A DNA stretch of 64,000 nucleotides from UBA3263 sp964586765 (GTDB lineage: Bacteria; Bacteroidota; Bacteroidia; Bacteroidales; Muribaculaceae), in the NCBI GenBank assembly GCA_964586765.1, contig CAZPHN010000011.1, forward strand, positions 1-64,000, written 5' to 3'. The position numbers and the translations under genes were made by a program. Positions 1 through 7,930 of this stretch are shown here, in pieces (position 1 is the stretch's first letter; each line of letters opens with the position of its first letter). The notes under the pieces are model-generated. The model did no database searches. It was not told where the DNA came from and saw only the letters and a program-made list of their open reading frames with translations.

Positions 1-54
1 AGCATCTGCCTTACAAGCAGAGGGTCGGGGGTTCGAATCCCTCAGCACCCACCA
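1..54 (+). tRNA. tRNA-Val (TAC anticodon), 5' end cut by the window
   Basis: The anticodon arm is CTGC-CTTACAA-GCAG, which places TAC at the anticodon and reads GUA (valine). The T arm with GGTTCGAATCC and the 3' half of the acceptor stem (AGCACCC) follow, then A and an encoded CCA. The 5' acceptor strand and D arm lie outside the window. A rho-independent terminator follows directly, so this is probably the last gene of a tRNA transcript. Confidence 0.9.
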
Positions 55-59
55 AAGGA

Positions 60-86
60 AGCCGCCTCTCTTTGGTGGCTTTTTTA
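60..86 (+). terminator. rho-independent terminator after tRNA-Val
   Basis: AGCCGCC pairs with GGTGGCT (one G-T pair) around a seven-base loop and is followed by a run of T. It sits six bases after the tRNA CCA end. Confidence 0.8.
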
Positions 87-94
87 TAACCCGG

Positions 95-181
95 GGAAAG
101 ATGCCGGAGTGGTCGATCGGGACGGTCTCGAAAACCGTTGTACCCTTACGGGTACCCAGGGTTCGAATCCCTGTCTTTCCG
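95..181 (+). tRNA. tRNA-Ser (CGA anticodon)
   Basis: An 87-nt class II tRNA. The acceptor stem GGAAAGA (95-101) pairs with TCTTTCC (174-180), and G181 is the discriminator base. The anticodon stem ACGGT/ACCGT encloses the loop CTCGAAA, giving anticodon CGA for the UCG codon. The long variable arm (GTACCC/GGGTAC) is typical of tRNA-Ser. CCA is not encoded, unlike in the preceding tRNA-Val. A strong terminator follows within two bases. Confidence 0.93.
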
Positions 182-182
182 C

Positions 183-220
183 AAAAGAGGCTGCCTAAAC
201 TTGTTTAGGCAGCCTCTTTT
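183..220 (+). terminator. perfect 17-bp hairpin terminator after tRNA-Ser
   Basis: Positions 183-199 are perfectly complementary to 204-220 around a 4-nt loop. One arm starts with A4 and the other ends with T4, so it could work in both directions. Confidence 0.85.
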
Positions 221-247
221 AACTGGTTGATAGAAAGGCGTGTTGCA

Positions 248-277
248 GGCATGCGGGGACGCATGCCGCTCCCAAGC
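248..277 (+). repeat. 30-bp palindromic intergenic repeat, single copy
   Basis: The unit holds GGCATGCG and CGCATGCC as 8-bp arms around a 4-nt loop, followed by a C-rich tail ending CCCAAGC. It matches the unit at 6758-6787 at 28 of 30 positions. It lies in the 206-bp gap between tRNA-Ser and the AspT-type gene; I see nothing else convincing in that gap. Confidence 0.7.
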
Positions 278-387
278 AATGAGGTTCACAAAAGAGGATG
301 GTGGTAATTTTGGGAAGGGAGAGAATGGATGGTTTTTGAACAGAGTAGGCTGTGTAATTGTTAGAAAAACATAATAATTGGTCATTT

Positions 388-2091
388 ATGTTTTACGACT
401 TTATTGTTGACATATTTCGTGAGAATACGGTCATACCTATTTTCTTGACAATAGGTATAGGATTCTGGCTTGGAGGATTGAAGTTCAAATCTTTCTCTTT
501 AGGTCCTGTTACAGCTACATTAATTGTAGGTGTGGTGATTGGTCAGATGGATATTCCGGTTTCCAATACTTTGAAATCGGTTTCATTCATGCTGTTTCTT
601 TTTGCAATAGGATATTCCGTAGGACCGCAGTTTTTCCGCTCGCTCAAGGGCGATGGACTCAAGCAGATAGGTTTTGCCTGTGTTGAGGTCATACTCTGTA
701 TCGCAACCGTGGTCATTGTTAGCATTGTCATGGGTTATGACAAAGGACAGGCGGTAGGTCTGTTCTCGGGGTCACAGGCTTTCTCGGCTGTAATAGGAGT
801 AGGCTCAAGCACAATCAAATCGTTGGGTTTACCGGCTGAGCAGACCGATAAGTTGCTCTCTATTATCCCTGCCTGTTATGCTGTATGCTATGTATTCGGT
901 ACAATAGGTTCGGCATGGATTATTGCCAATCTCGGTCCGAAAATGCTGGGCGGATTAGCTAAGGTGAAGGCACAGACCGCAGAGCTTGAAGCCGAGATGG
1001 ATAGCGGCGATATTGTCGCTGACCCGGGAACATTCGTTGCTAACCGACCTATTTCATTTCGAGCCTATCGTGCAGAGTCAGATTATTTCAATCATCCACG
1101 GACGGTTGCAGAAATAGAAAGTCATATAGAGAAACTGGGACTTAGGCATTTTATAGAACGTCTACGCTTAAGAGGCGAAATTGAAGACCCGCAGCCCGAC
1201 CTTAAGGTGCGTAAGGGTGACATTATAGTAATAAGCGGCCGACGGGAGAGTATTATAGACAATGCCGGCTGGATAGGTTCGGAAGTCACAGACCATGACC
1301 TTTTGAATTTCACGGCAGAGAATCTTCCGGTGACAGTGTCAAAAGCGGGAGCAGCCGGAATGACGATTTCGGAATTACGGACTCAGGAATATATGAAAGG
1401 TGTAATGGTGCGCAAAATCATGCGCGATGAAATGAGTATACCAATGAGAGCGAAAACACGTCTTGAAAAAGGAGACGTGCTGACATTGGTCGGGTTACCT
1501 CAGGATGTGGCGGTAGCTGTTGCCGAGATTGGATTCTCTGACCGCCCGACAGAGTCGACCGACGTAGCGTTTATCGGACTGGGAATAGCTATAGGTTGTT
1601 TCATTGGAGCCTTGACCTTTTACTATGACGGAATTCCCATTTCGTTGAGTACAAGCGGCGGAGCCATACTTGCCGGACTGCTGATGGGATGGTTGCGCAA
1701 TAAGCGACCGACATTCGGGCAGATACCTCGCCCGGTTATATGGTTTATGAATAATGTGGGACTTAATCTTTTTATCGCAGTGGTAGGCCTCGGAGCCGGA
1801 CCGACATTCCTGTCCGGATTAAAGGCGGTTGGGTTGGAGTTCTTTATAGCGGGTATAGTATGTACATCTATTCCTCTAATACTCGGTACGCTGATAGCGG
1901 TCAAGGTATTTAAGTTCCATCCCGCCATAGCGTTGGGTTGCGTTGCCGGCAGCCGTAATGCGGTAGCGGCACTCGGGGCTATTCAAGATAATATAGACAG
2001 TACGCTCCCGGCAATGAGCTATACGGTAACCTACGCGGTAGGAAGCATATTGCTGATATTTGCCGGTATGATAATACCGTTGATTGTATAA
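388..2091 (+). CDS. AspT/YidE/YbjL-family transporter with two TrkA_C (RCK_C) domains
   Basis: A 567-aa inner-membrane carrier with the duplicated layout of the aspartate:alanine exchanger family. About five hydrophobic segments come first (residues 8-185). A soluble centre with two RCK_C-like domains follows (roughly 205-295 and 300-380), then a second membrane half (about 390-567). The soluble domains carry the usual KGDI/KGDVL pattern. Length matches the family (about 560 aa). The frame opens at a TTG at 358, but ATG at 388 begins the natural first membrane segment and is preferred. The MFS gene 21 bp downstream is probably co-transcribed. The substrate cannot be told from sequence; AspT and YidE-like members move amino acids or other organic acids. 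Confidence 0.85.
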   Translation: MFYDFIVDIFRENTVIPIFLTIGIGFWLGGLKFKSFSLGPVTATLIVGVVIGQMDIPVSNTLKSVSFMLFLFAIGYSVGPQFFRSLKGDGLKQIGFACVEVILCIATVVIVSIVMGYDKGQAVGLFSGSQAFSAVIGVGSSTIKSLGLPAEQTDKLLSIIPACYAVCYVFGTIGSAWIIANLGPKMLGGLAKVKAQTAELEAEMDSGDIVADPGTFVANRPISFRAYRAESDYFNHPRTVAEIESHIEKLGLRHFIERLRLRGEIEDPQPDLKVRKGDIIVISGRRESIIDNAGWIGSEVTDHDLLNFTAENLPVTVSKAGAAGMTISELRTQEYMKGVMVRKIMRDEMSIPMRAKTRLEKGDVLTLVGLPQDVAVAVAEIGFSDRPTESTDVAFIGLGIAIGCFIGALTFYYDGIPISLSTSGGAILAGLLMGWLRNKRPTFGQIPRPVIWFMNNVGLNLFIAVVGLGAGPTFLSGLKAVGLEFFIAGIVCTSIPLILGTLIAVKVFKFHPAIALGCVAGSRNAVAALGAIQDNIDSTLPAMSYTVTYAVGSILLIFAGMIIPLIV

Positions 2092-2112
2092 AATTCAATG
2101 ACAATATAGATT

Positions 2113-3270
2113 ATGAAAAAAGGAATATTGACTCTTGCATTCGGCACATTTGCTCTCGGCATGACGGAGTATGTCATGATGAGCATTCTGCCTGACCTCG
2201 CCGATACATTTCATACAAGCATCTCAGAGGCAGGACACCTTATATCATCTTATGCAATAGGAGTATGTGTGGGCGCGCCTCTCTGTGCCATATTTCTGAG
2301 AAATTGGGAGTTAAGGAAGATACTTATCACGCTTATGGCGATTTTGACGATAGGCAATATCATGTTTGCCATAAGCGGGACTTTTGAGATGGGGTTGGCG
2401 AGCCGTTTCATTTCCGGATTGTCTCACGGAGCGTTTTTCGGAACCGGAGCAATTGTGGCAAGCCGCCTGATGCCTGATAAGCAGACTACCGCCGTGTCGC
2501 TTATGACCCTCGGTATGACTACTGCCAATTTACTTGGCATACCCTTGGGAAGCTTTATAGCCAATACGCTTAACTGGCGTTGGATTTTTATGTTTAACGC
2601 AGCATGGGCATTTATTACAATGCTGATGTTTATTTTCTTGGTAAAGGGAGTTGGGAGTTTGCCCCATTCGAATATTTCCGGAGAATTCAAGTTTCTCAAG
2701 AGTCCCGCACCGTGGATTCTCATCCTGTTCACCATACTATGTCAGGGCGGATGTTTCTCCATGTACTCTTATGTTACCCCGATTATGTCCAAAGCCGGGC
2801 TCGCTCAGAAGTATATCCCTTTCCTAATGATACTGGTCGGTGCTTCTATGAGTGTGGGTAATTACGTAGCCGGAGTTTTGTCTGACAGGTTCACTCCGGG
2901 TAAAATCGCGCTGATGGTATCAATAATCATGACAGCCGCGTTGCTTTCCATCTATTTTGAGTCATCAAGCATGATATTGACCGCAGGGTCTATAATGATT
3001 GCGACGGCATGTCTCTTTGCGTTGTCGTCGCCTATGCAGTTGCTCCTTTTGAAGTACTCACCCGGCGGAGAGCTGATGGGTGGGGCGGCAGTACAGATTG
3101 CCTTTAATCTTGGCAATGCCATAGGTGCGACTATCGGCGGTATGGCGTTGACCCGAACCGGCATTCCTGCAACGGCATCTCTTTACGGAACCGCATTGTC
3201 AGCTTTGTCAATTTTCATAATGTTACTTTTTATTCATAAAAGGAGGGAAAAAGAGGTGAATTTAGGCTAA
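2113..3270 (+). CDS. MFS transporter, AraJ/YdhP-type drug:H+ antiporter family
   Basis: A 385-aa twelve-TM major facilitator permease. The N-terminus GMTEYVMMSILPDLA is the typical opening of the AraJ/YdhP (DHA1) group, and a motif-A-like loop follows TM2. Halves of six hydrophobic segments flank a central loop near residues 185-200. It lies 21 bp after the AspT-type carrier in the same direction, so the two may form a transport operon. Family members export sugars or drugs; the substrate here is unknown. Confidence 0.85.
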   Translation: MKKGILTLAFGTFALGMTEYVMMSILPDLADTFHTSISEAGHLISSYAIGVCVGAPLCAIFLRNWELRKILITLMAILTIGNIMFAISGTFEMGLASRFISGLSHGAFFGTGAIVASRLMPDKQTTAVSLMTLGMTTANLLGIPLGSFIANTLNWRWIFMFNAAWAFITMLMFIFLVKGVGSLPHSNISGEFKFLKSPAPWILILFTILCQGGCFSMYSYVTPIMSKAGLAQKYIPFLMILVGASMSVGNYVAGVLSDRFTPGKIALMVSIIMTAALLSIYFESSSMILTAGSIMIATACLFALSSPMQLLLLKYSPGGELMGGAAVQIAFNLGNAIGATIGGMALTRTGIPATASLYGTALSALSIFIMLLFIHKRREKEVNLG

Positions 3271-3287
3271 TATTCAACTAATATTGC

Positions 3288-3295
3288 TATATTTG
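3288..3295 (+). promoter_or_regulatory. candidate -7 box for the gmd operon
   Basis: TATATTTG matches the Bacteroidetes TAnnTTTG element, 39 bp before the gmd ATG. No good TTTG is seen at the expected upstream distance, so support is partial. Confidence 0.5.
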
Positions 3296-3334
3296 CACTC
3301 AGAATAATATTAATTGAATATAAAAGCAAATATT

Positions 3335-4426
3335 ATGAAAAAAGCATTGATTACCGGTATAACCGGACAAGACGGAAGTTTCCTCGCTGAGTTTCTTCTT
3401 GACAAGGGTTATGACGTGCATGGCACTATCCGTCGTTCATCGGTAGATTTCCGCGAACGCATAGCTCACCTTGAAGGACTGCCGCATTTCCATCTCCATT
3501 ATGCGGACCTTGGGGACTCAATGTCGATTATACAGGTTCTCAATAAGGTAAAACCGGATGAAGTATACAACCTTGCGGCGCAGAGCCACGTTCAGGTGTC
3601 GTTTGACTCTCCGGAGTTTACGGCTGACGTAGATGCTACGGGAGTTCTGCGTCTGCTCGAAGGCATCCGTCAGTGTGGATTAGCCGAGACATGCCGCTTT
3701 TATCAGGCATCGACTTCTGAACTTTATGGTAAAGTAGAGGAGGTTCCGCAGAACGAGAACACACCTTTTCACCCGTACAGCCCGTATGCCGTTGCAAAAC
3801 TTTACGGGTTCTGGATAGTCAAGGAATATCGCGAAGCCTATAATATGTTTGCATGCTCAGGCATATTGTTTAATCACGAATCGGAACGTCGCGGCGAGAC
3901 TTTCGTTACGCGCAAAATCACCCTTGCCGCCGCCCGTATCGCTCAGGGCAAGCAGGAAAAGCTTTACTTAGGCAATCTGTCAAGTCTACGCGACTGGGGG
4001 TATGCCAAGGATTATGTCGAATGTATGTGGTTGATACTCCAGCAGCCTGAGCCGCAGGATTATGTCATAGCTACCGGCGAGCAGCACTCGGTACGTGAGT
4101 TTTGTCTCTTGGCATTCAAACGCGCCGGAATAGAGCTTGAGTTCGTTGGAGAAGGCGAGCATGAAAAGGGGATAGACAAGGCTACCGGTAAGACCGTCAT
4201 AGAAGTGTCCCCCGATTTCTACCGTCCTACTGACGTGGTTAATCTTTGGGGTGACCCGACAAAGGCGAAGAAGGAACTTGGCTGGGACCCGTCGAAAAAG
4301 ACCTCGTTTGAGCAGCTTGTAAATCTTATGGTTGATGCAGATATGGCTAAGGTAGCCGTTGAGCGTGCCGGTGAAGCTGTCCGTATGAACCTTGCGGAGT
4401 ATCTTGAAAAGGGTATCGTTAAATAA
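3335..4426 (+). CDS. gmd: GDP-mannose 4,6-dehydratase
   Basis: Converts GDP-D-mannose to GDP-4-keto-6-deoxy-D-mannose, the first committed step to GDP-L-fucose, in the cytosol. The 363-aa product opens with the NADP-binding Rossmann motif TGITGQDGSF. It carries the short-chain dehydrogenase YxxxK pair in SPYAVAKLYG and the family signature FNHESERRGETFVTRKI. The frame opens seven codons earlier at a TTG (3314), but ATG at 3335 places the Rossmann strand correctly. Two bases separate its stop from fcl, and manC overlaps fcl, so the three genes form one operon for fucosylation of surface glycans or glycoproteins. Confidence 0.96.
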   Translation: MKKALITGITGQDGSFLAEFLLDKGYDVHGTIRRSSVDFRERIAHLEGLPHFHLHYADLGDSMSIIQVLNKVKPDEVYNLAAQSHVQVSFDSPEFTADVDATGVLRLLEGIRQCGLAETCRFYQASTSELYGKVEEVPQNENTPFHPYSPYAVAKLYGFWIVKEYREAYNMFACSGILFNHESERRGETFVTRKITLAAARIAQGKQEKLYLGNLSSLRDWGYAKDYVECMWLILQQPEPQDYVIATGEQHSVREFCLLAFKRAGIELEFVGEGEHEKGIDKATGKTVIEVSPDFYRPTDVVNLWGDPTKAKKELGWDPSKKTSFEQLVNLMVDADMAKVAVERAGEAVRMNLAEYLEKGIVK

Positions 4427-4428
4427 TT

Positions 4429-5370
4429 ATGGAAAAGAATTCGAAGATATATGTGGCAGGCCACCGTGGAATGGTAGGTTCTGCAATAGTTCGCGAGCTT
4501 GAACGTCAAGGTTATACGAATATAATTACCCGCACTCATAAGGAACTTGACCTGATAAATCAGGATGCGGTCAACCGTTTTTTTGAGGAGGAGAAGCCGG
4601 AGTATGTCTTTCTTGCAGCGGCAAAAGTAGGCGGTATTATAGCAAATCAGTCGGCACTGGCTGATTTTATGTATGAAAACATGATGTTAGAGATGAATGT
4701 AATTCATGCCGCATGGAAAAACGGGTGTAAAAAGCTCGAATTTCTTGGCAGTTCTTGCATTTATCCGCGTATGGCACCGCAACCTATGCCGGAAACATGC
4801 CTGCTGACCTCCGAATTAGAGAAAACCAATGAGGCATACGCTTTAGCGAAGATTTCCGGTTTGAAATACTGTGAATACCTTAATAAGCAGTATGGAACCG
4901 ACTATATTTCCGTTATGCCGACTAACCTTTATGGTCCTAACGATAATTATCATCCGGAGCATAGCCATGTGCTTCCCGCACTCATACGTCGTTTTCATGA
5001 AGCGAAGGAGCAGGGACTGACGGAAGTGACCTGTTGGGGCGACGGAAGCCCCCTGCGAGAGTTCCTTTATGTTGACGATTTGGCTAACCTCTGTGTTTTC
5101 CTGATGAACAATTATAGCGGCGATGAGACAGTCAATGCCGGCACCGGCAAGGAGCTGACCATTAAGGAACTGACCGAGCTGGTTGCTTCGATAGTAGGAT
5201 ATAAAGGCAAAATTCTCTGGGATACATCGCGTCCAAACGGTACTCCACGCAAGCTGCTTGACGTTTCTAAGGCTAGGCGGCTCGGATGGACTTACAAGAC
5301 TGAGCTTGCCGACGGTATACGTCTTTCATACGAAGATTTTCTCACAAATCCGATGAGGGCTGAACGATGA
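4429..5370 (+). CDS. fcl: GDP-L-fucose synthase (epimerase/reductase)
   Basis: Epimerises and reduces GDP-4-keto-6-deoxymannose to GDP-L-fucose using NADPH. The 313-aa protein has the cofactor motif GHRGMVG (11-17), the SSC catalytic segment at 108-110, and the YxxxK pair at Tyr137/Lys141. Length is normal for the family. It sits between gmd and manC. The stop overlaps the manC start by 4 bp (ATGA), indicating translational coupling. Confidence 0.96.
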   Translation: MEKNSKIYVAGHRGMVGSAIVRELERQGYTNIITRTHKELDLINQDAVNRFFEEEKPEYVFLAAAKVGGIIANQSALADFMYENMMLEMNVIHAAWKNGCKKLEFLGSSCIYPRMAPQPMPETCLLTSELEKTNEAYALAKISGLKYCEYLNKQYGTDYISVMPTNLYGPNDNYHPEHSHVLPALIRRFHEAKEQGLTEVTCWGDGSPLREFLYVDDLANLCVFLMNNYSGDETVNAGTGKELTIKELTELVASIVGYKGKILWDTSRPNGTPRKLLDVSKARRLGWTYKTELADGIRLSYEDFLTNPMRAER

Positions 5371-6692
5371 AAATCATTCTTTTATCAGGTGGGTCGGGGA
5401 AGCGTCTGTGGCCTTTGTCAAATGATGCCCGGTCAAAGCAGTTTCTGCGTTTTTTGACCGCTCCGGATGGAGGAAAGGAATCGATGATTCAGCGTGTTGT
5501 CCGTCAGATTGGAAATGCTGAGCTGACCAAGGATATAGTCGTCACGACCGGTGTCTCGCAGAAGGATGCGGTTGAAACTCAGCTTGGCTCCTCATTGTCG
5601 GTCGTGACCGAGCCCTGTCGCCGTGGCACTTTTCCCGCTATCCTGTTGGCTTGTTCATATCTTGCCGGTCAGGGAACCTTGCCCGATGAGACTATAGTAG
5701 TAATTCCCTGCGATACATATACTGAGACACAATATTTCACTGCTGTCTCAAAAATGGCAGACGCAATTGAGGAGAATATCGCTGACCTTGTCCTGATGGG
5801 TGTCAGCCCGATTTATCCTTCGGCAAAGTATGGTTATATCGTGCCGGAAGGCAAGGGCGAGGTTGAGTCCGTAAGATTTTTTGTGGAGAAGCCTGACGTA
5901 TCTACAGCAAGAAAGCTGATTGCAGAAGGCGCACTTTGGAATGGTGGTGTGTTCGCTTTCCGCCTCGGATATCTGCTTGATATCGCCTCAAAGATGGGTT
6001 ATGATACTGATTTTGACTCATTGAAAGCTAATTATGCCTCATTGCCTAAAATTAGTTTTGACTATGCGGTTGCAGAGGATGCCAAATCGGCAGCTGTGGT
6101 TACTTATTCCGGGCAATGGAAGGACCTTGGGACATGGAACACTCTGACCGATGAGCTCCACGAACCGGTTTACGGAAACGTAAGGTTTGAGGACTGCAAG
6201 GGAACGTATATCATTAATGAACTGGAAATTCCCGTTGTTTGTATAGGCGGAAAGGACCTTGTTGTCGCTGCCTCACATGATGGCATATTGGTCTCTGAAC
6301 GCGCTAAGAGTGAAAATCTCAAGCATCTTGTCACCGGAATTGACAAGCGACCTATGTATGAGGAACGCAGATGGGGTGAATACAAGGTTATAGACAGTAT
6401 TGAGTTTCCCGACGGGTTCTGTGCGCTGACCAAGCAGTTGACTCTACGCCCCGGCAAGAGTATCAGTTATCAGCGACATTTGTATCGCACGGAGGTCTGG
6501 ACTTTCATCAGCGGCGAGGGAGAGATTGTTCTCGACGGAGTGAGAAAACCCGTTAAGCGCGGTGATACCATCCACATCCCTCAGGGACAGCTTCACGCAC
6601 TTTTGGCAATCACTCCGCTGACGTTTATTGAGGTGCAGAGCGGCTCCAATCTTGTTGAAGAAGATATAGAGCGATTCCCTTATGAGTGGTAA
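5367..6692 (+). CDS. manC: mannose-1-phosphate guanylyltransferase with C-terminal cupin
   Basis: Makes GDP-mannose from mannose-1-phosphate and GTP, feeding gmd. Of 441 aa, the N-terminal two thirds is a nucleotidyltransferase with the signature GGSGKRLWPLS (residues 8-18) and the later FVEKPD sugar-phosphate motif. The last 110 residues form a type II phosphomannose isomerase-like cupin (WGEYKVID, RTEVWTFISGEGE, GQLHALLA). Whether the cupin keeps isomerase activity cannot be told from sequence. It is the last gene of the operon; a palindromic repeat and a bidirectional terminator follow. Confidence 0.95.
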   Translation: MKIILLSGGSGKRLWPLSNDARSKQFLRFLTAPDGGKESMIQRVVRQIGNAELTKDIVVTTGVSQKDAVETQLGSSLSVVTEPCRRGTFPAILLACSYLAGQGTLPDETIVVIPCDTYTETQYFTAVSKMADAIEENIADLVLMGVSPIYPSAKYGYIVPEGKGEVESVRFFVEKPDVSTARKLIAEGALWNGGVFAFRLGYLLDIASKMGYDTDFDSLKANYASLPKISFDYAVAEDAKSAAVVTYSGQWKDLGTWNTLTDELHEPVYGNVRFEDCKGTYIINELEIPVVCIGGKDLVVAASHDGILVSERAKSENLKHLVTGIDKRPMYEERRWGEYKVIDSIEFPDGFCALTKQLTLRPGKSISYQRHLYRTEVWTFISGEGEIVLDGVRKPVKRGDTIHIPQGQLHALLAITPLTFIEVQSGSNLVEEDIERFPYEW

Positions 6693-6697
6693 GCTCA

Positions 6698-6787
6698 GCT
6701 TGGGGGCGGCATGCGTCCTCGCATGCCTGTAGTGCCCCTGAGTTTTAGTGAGTTACCGGCATGCGAGGACGCATGCCGCCCCCAAGC
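6698..6787. repeat. inverted pair of the 30-bp palindromic repeat
   Basis: Positions 6698-6727 are the exact reverse complement of 6758-6787, separated by 30 bp. Each arm holds its own 8-bp hairpin (GGCATGCG/CGCATGCC). A third copy with two mismatches is at 248-277. The layout resembles a BIME-type pair of REP elements between the convergent manC and secreted-protein genes. Confidence 0.75.
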
Positions 6788-6796
6788 GGGGATGCC

Positions 6797-6834
6797 AAAA
6801 AAAGGAGCTGTCTAACAAGACAGCTCCTTTTAAA
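6797..6834. terminator. bidirectional terminator between manC and the SusCD-linked gene
   Basis: AAAGGAGCTGTCT (6801-6813) pairs with AGACAGCTCCTTT (6818-6830) around AACA, with A and T runs outside. The genes on both sides converge here. Confidence 0.85.
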
Positions 6835-6850
6835 TTTTATGTGGGTTAAA

Positions 6851-7822
6851 TTACTTAACGAGAGTCTTAACGCCGTTGATGATGAAGAGACCCTTGCCAG
6901 CTTTGGCAACCTTGCGGCCCTGAAGGTCGTAGATGGTGTTAGCCTTTTCAGCAGCGATTTCGCTGATTGAGTCTTCACCACCTTCGATCTTAACGAGTTC
7001 GGGAAGAGTAGATCTAACCTCAGAAACCATGTCACCTGCAATGTGGGTATCACCGGCAATTTTGCTTACGGGAACAACAGAAACCTGCTCAAGATAGAAA
7101 GCAATCTGCTGGCAGGTAAGACCTGCAGAGTCGAAAGTAAGAGCGAGGTAGGTCTGACCGTTGGGCTGATAGTAAAGGTCGATCACACGATATCCGGGGG
7201 TGTCCCAGAAAGCTTCGTTGAGTTCGGTAAAGCGGGGTTCTGCAAAGCAACCGTCCTGATCGGTATCTGTAAGACGTACCCAGAAAGGCTTTTCGGGTTT
7301 TGATACCCAAGTAGGATTGCCTTCAGCATCTGTAACAGCAGGCTTTTCGATATCATCAATACCTGCACGATAGATGACGCGGATACGAGCAACTTCGTCC
7401 ATTTTGGGGAGAGCGAAGTTGAGGTTACCATAGCCCCACCAGCCACCAGACTGAACTTTAACTGCATATGCGTCTCTTGTCCAAGGATCTTCAACAACGG
7501 GGAAAGTTTCATCAGCTTCAGCAACAGTAGCGAAACGCTTAGAGTTCAACCAAGGTGTAGCAAGACCGGTGTTAGTAGCGAGGTCAGCTGCTTCGTCCAT
7601 AGCGAATGCAGGCCAGTTGATATTGAGAACAGCTTCCGGGTTGTTTTTAATGTCACCGTTTTCGTCAAGTTTAAACGCGTCAGCAGCGTAACGGTCGTCG
7701 TTGCCGAACCAGTGGAATGAGGGGTTGATCTCATAGGCAAAAGCCTCACCGAGTTTGTAGGTCTGGGCAGATGCGCCGATGGCGAGAACGCCAGCACCAA
7801 GAATGAGTAAAGTTTTTTTCAT
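6851..7822 (-). CDS. secreted protein of unknown function with type IX-like C-terminal tail
   Basis: A 323-aa protein with a clear signal peptide (residues 1-19, ending IGASA-Q). I do not recognise the middle; it is rich in aromatic and acidic residues with a lectin-like or surface-protein look. The last 30 residues (TIYDLQGRKVAKAGKGLFI, then INGVKTLVK) match the pattern of Bacteroidetes C-terminal sorting tails: YDLQGRKV, a Gly, an aromatic or aliphatic stretch, and a Lys-rich end. It lies 108 bp downstream of susD on the same strand, so it may be the third product of the SusCD unit, either a surface binding protein or a type IX cargo. No catalytic motif is visible. Confidence 0.7.
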   Translation of the reverse strand: MKKTLLILGAGVLAIGASAQTYKLGEAFAYEINPSFHWFGNDDRYAADAFKLDENGDIKNNPEAVLNINWPAFAMDEAADLATNTGLATPWLNSKRFATVAEADETFPVVEDPWTRDAYAVKVQSGGWWGYGNLNFALPKMDEVARIRVIYRAGIDDIEKPAVTDAEGNPTWVSKPEKPFWVRLTDTDQDGCFAEPRFTELNEAFWDTPGYRVIDLYYQPNGQTYLALTFDSAGLTCQQIAFYLEQVSVVPVSKIAGDTHIAGDMVSEVRSTLPELVKIEGGEDSISEIAAEKANTIYDLQGRKVAKAGKGLFIINGVKTLVK

Positions 7823-7885
7823 ACGAAAAAATTTTGAATGATTAGTTAATAAAAAATGAATAAAAAGTGAATTTTAGAATGAAAG

Positions 7886-7917
7886 TCTCGGGGCGCGGTG
7901 ATTTCCGCGCTCCGAGA
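7886..7917 (-). terminator. stem-loop between susD and the downstream secreted protein
   Basis: TCTCGGGGCGCGG pairs with CCGCGCTCCGAGA (one G-T pair) around a 6-nt loop. No clear U-run follows on the minus strand, so it may weaken rather than stop transcription, or stabilise the susCD mRNA end. Confidence 0.5.
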
Positions 7918-7930
7918 TTAGGATTTTCAA

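Noticed and set aside
95..388. Possible integration site next to tRNA-Ser
   Set aside because: No integrase and no repeat of the tRNA 3' end is found within the window; the following genes look like ordinary chromosomal transporters.
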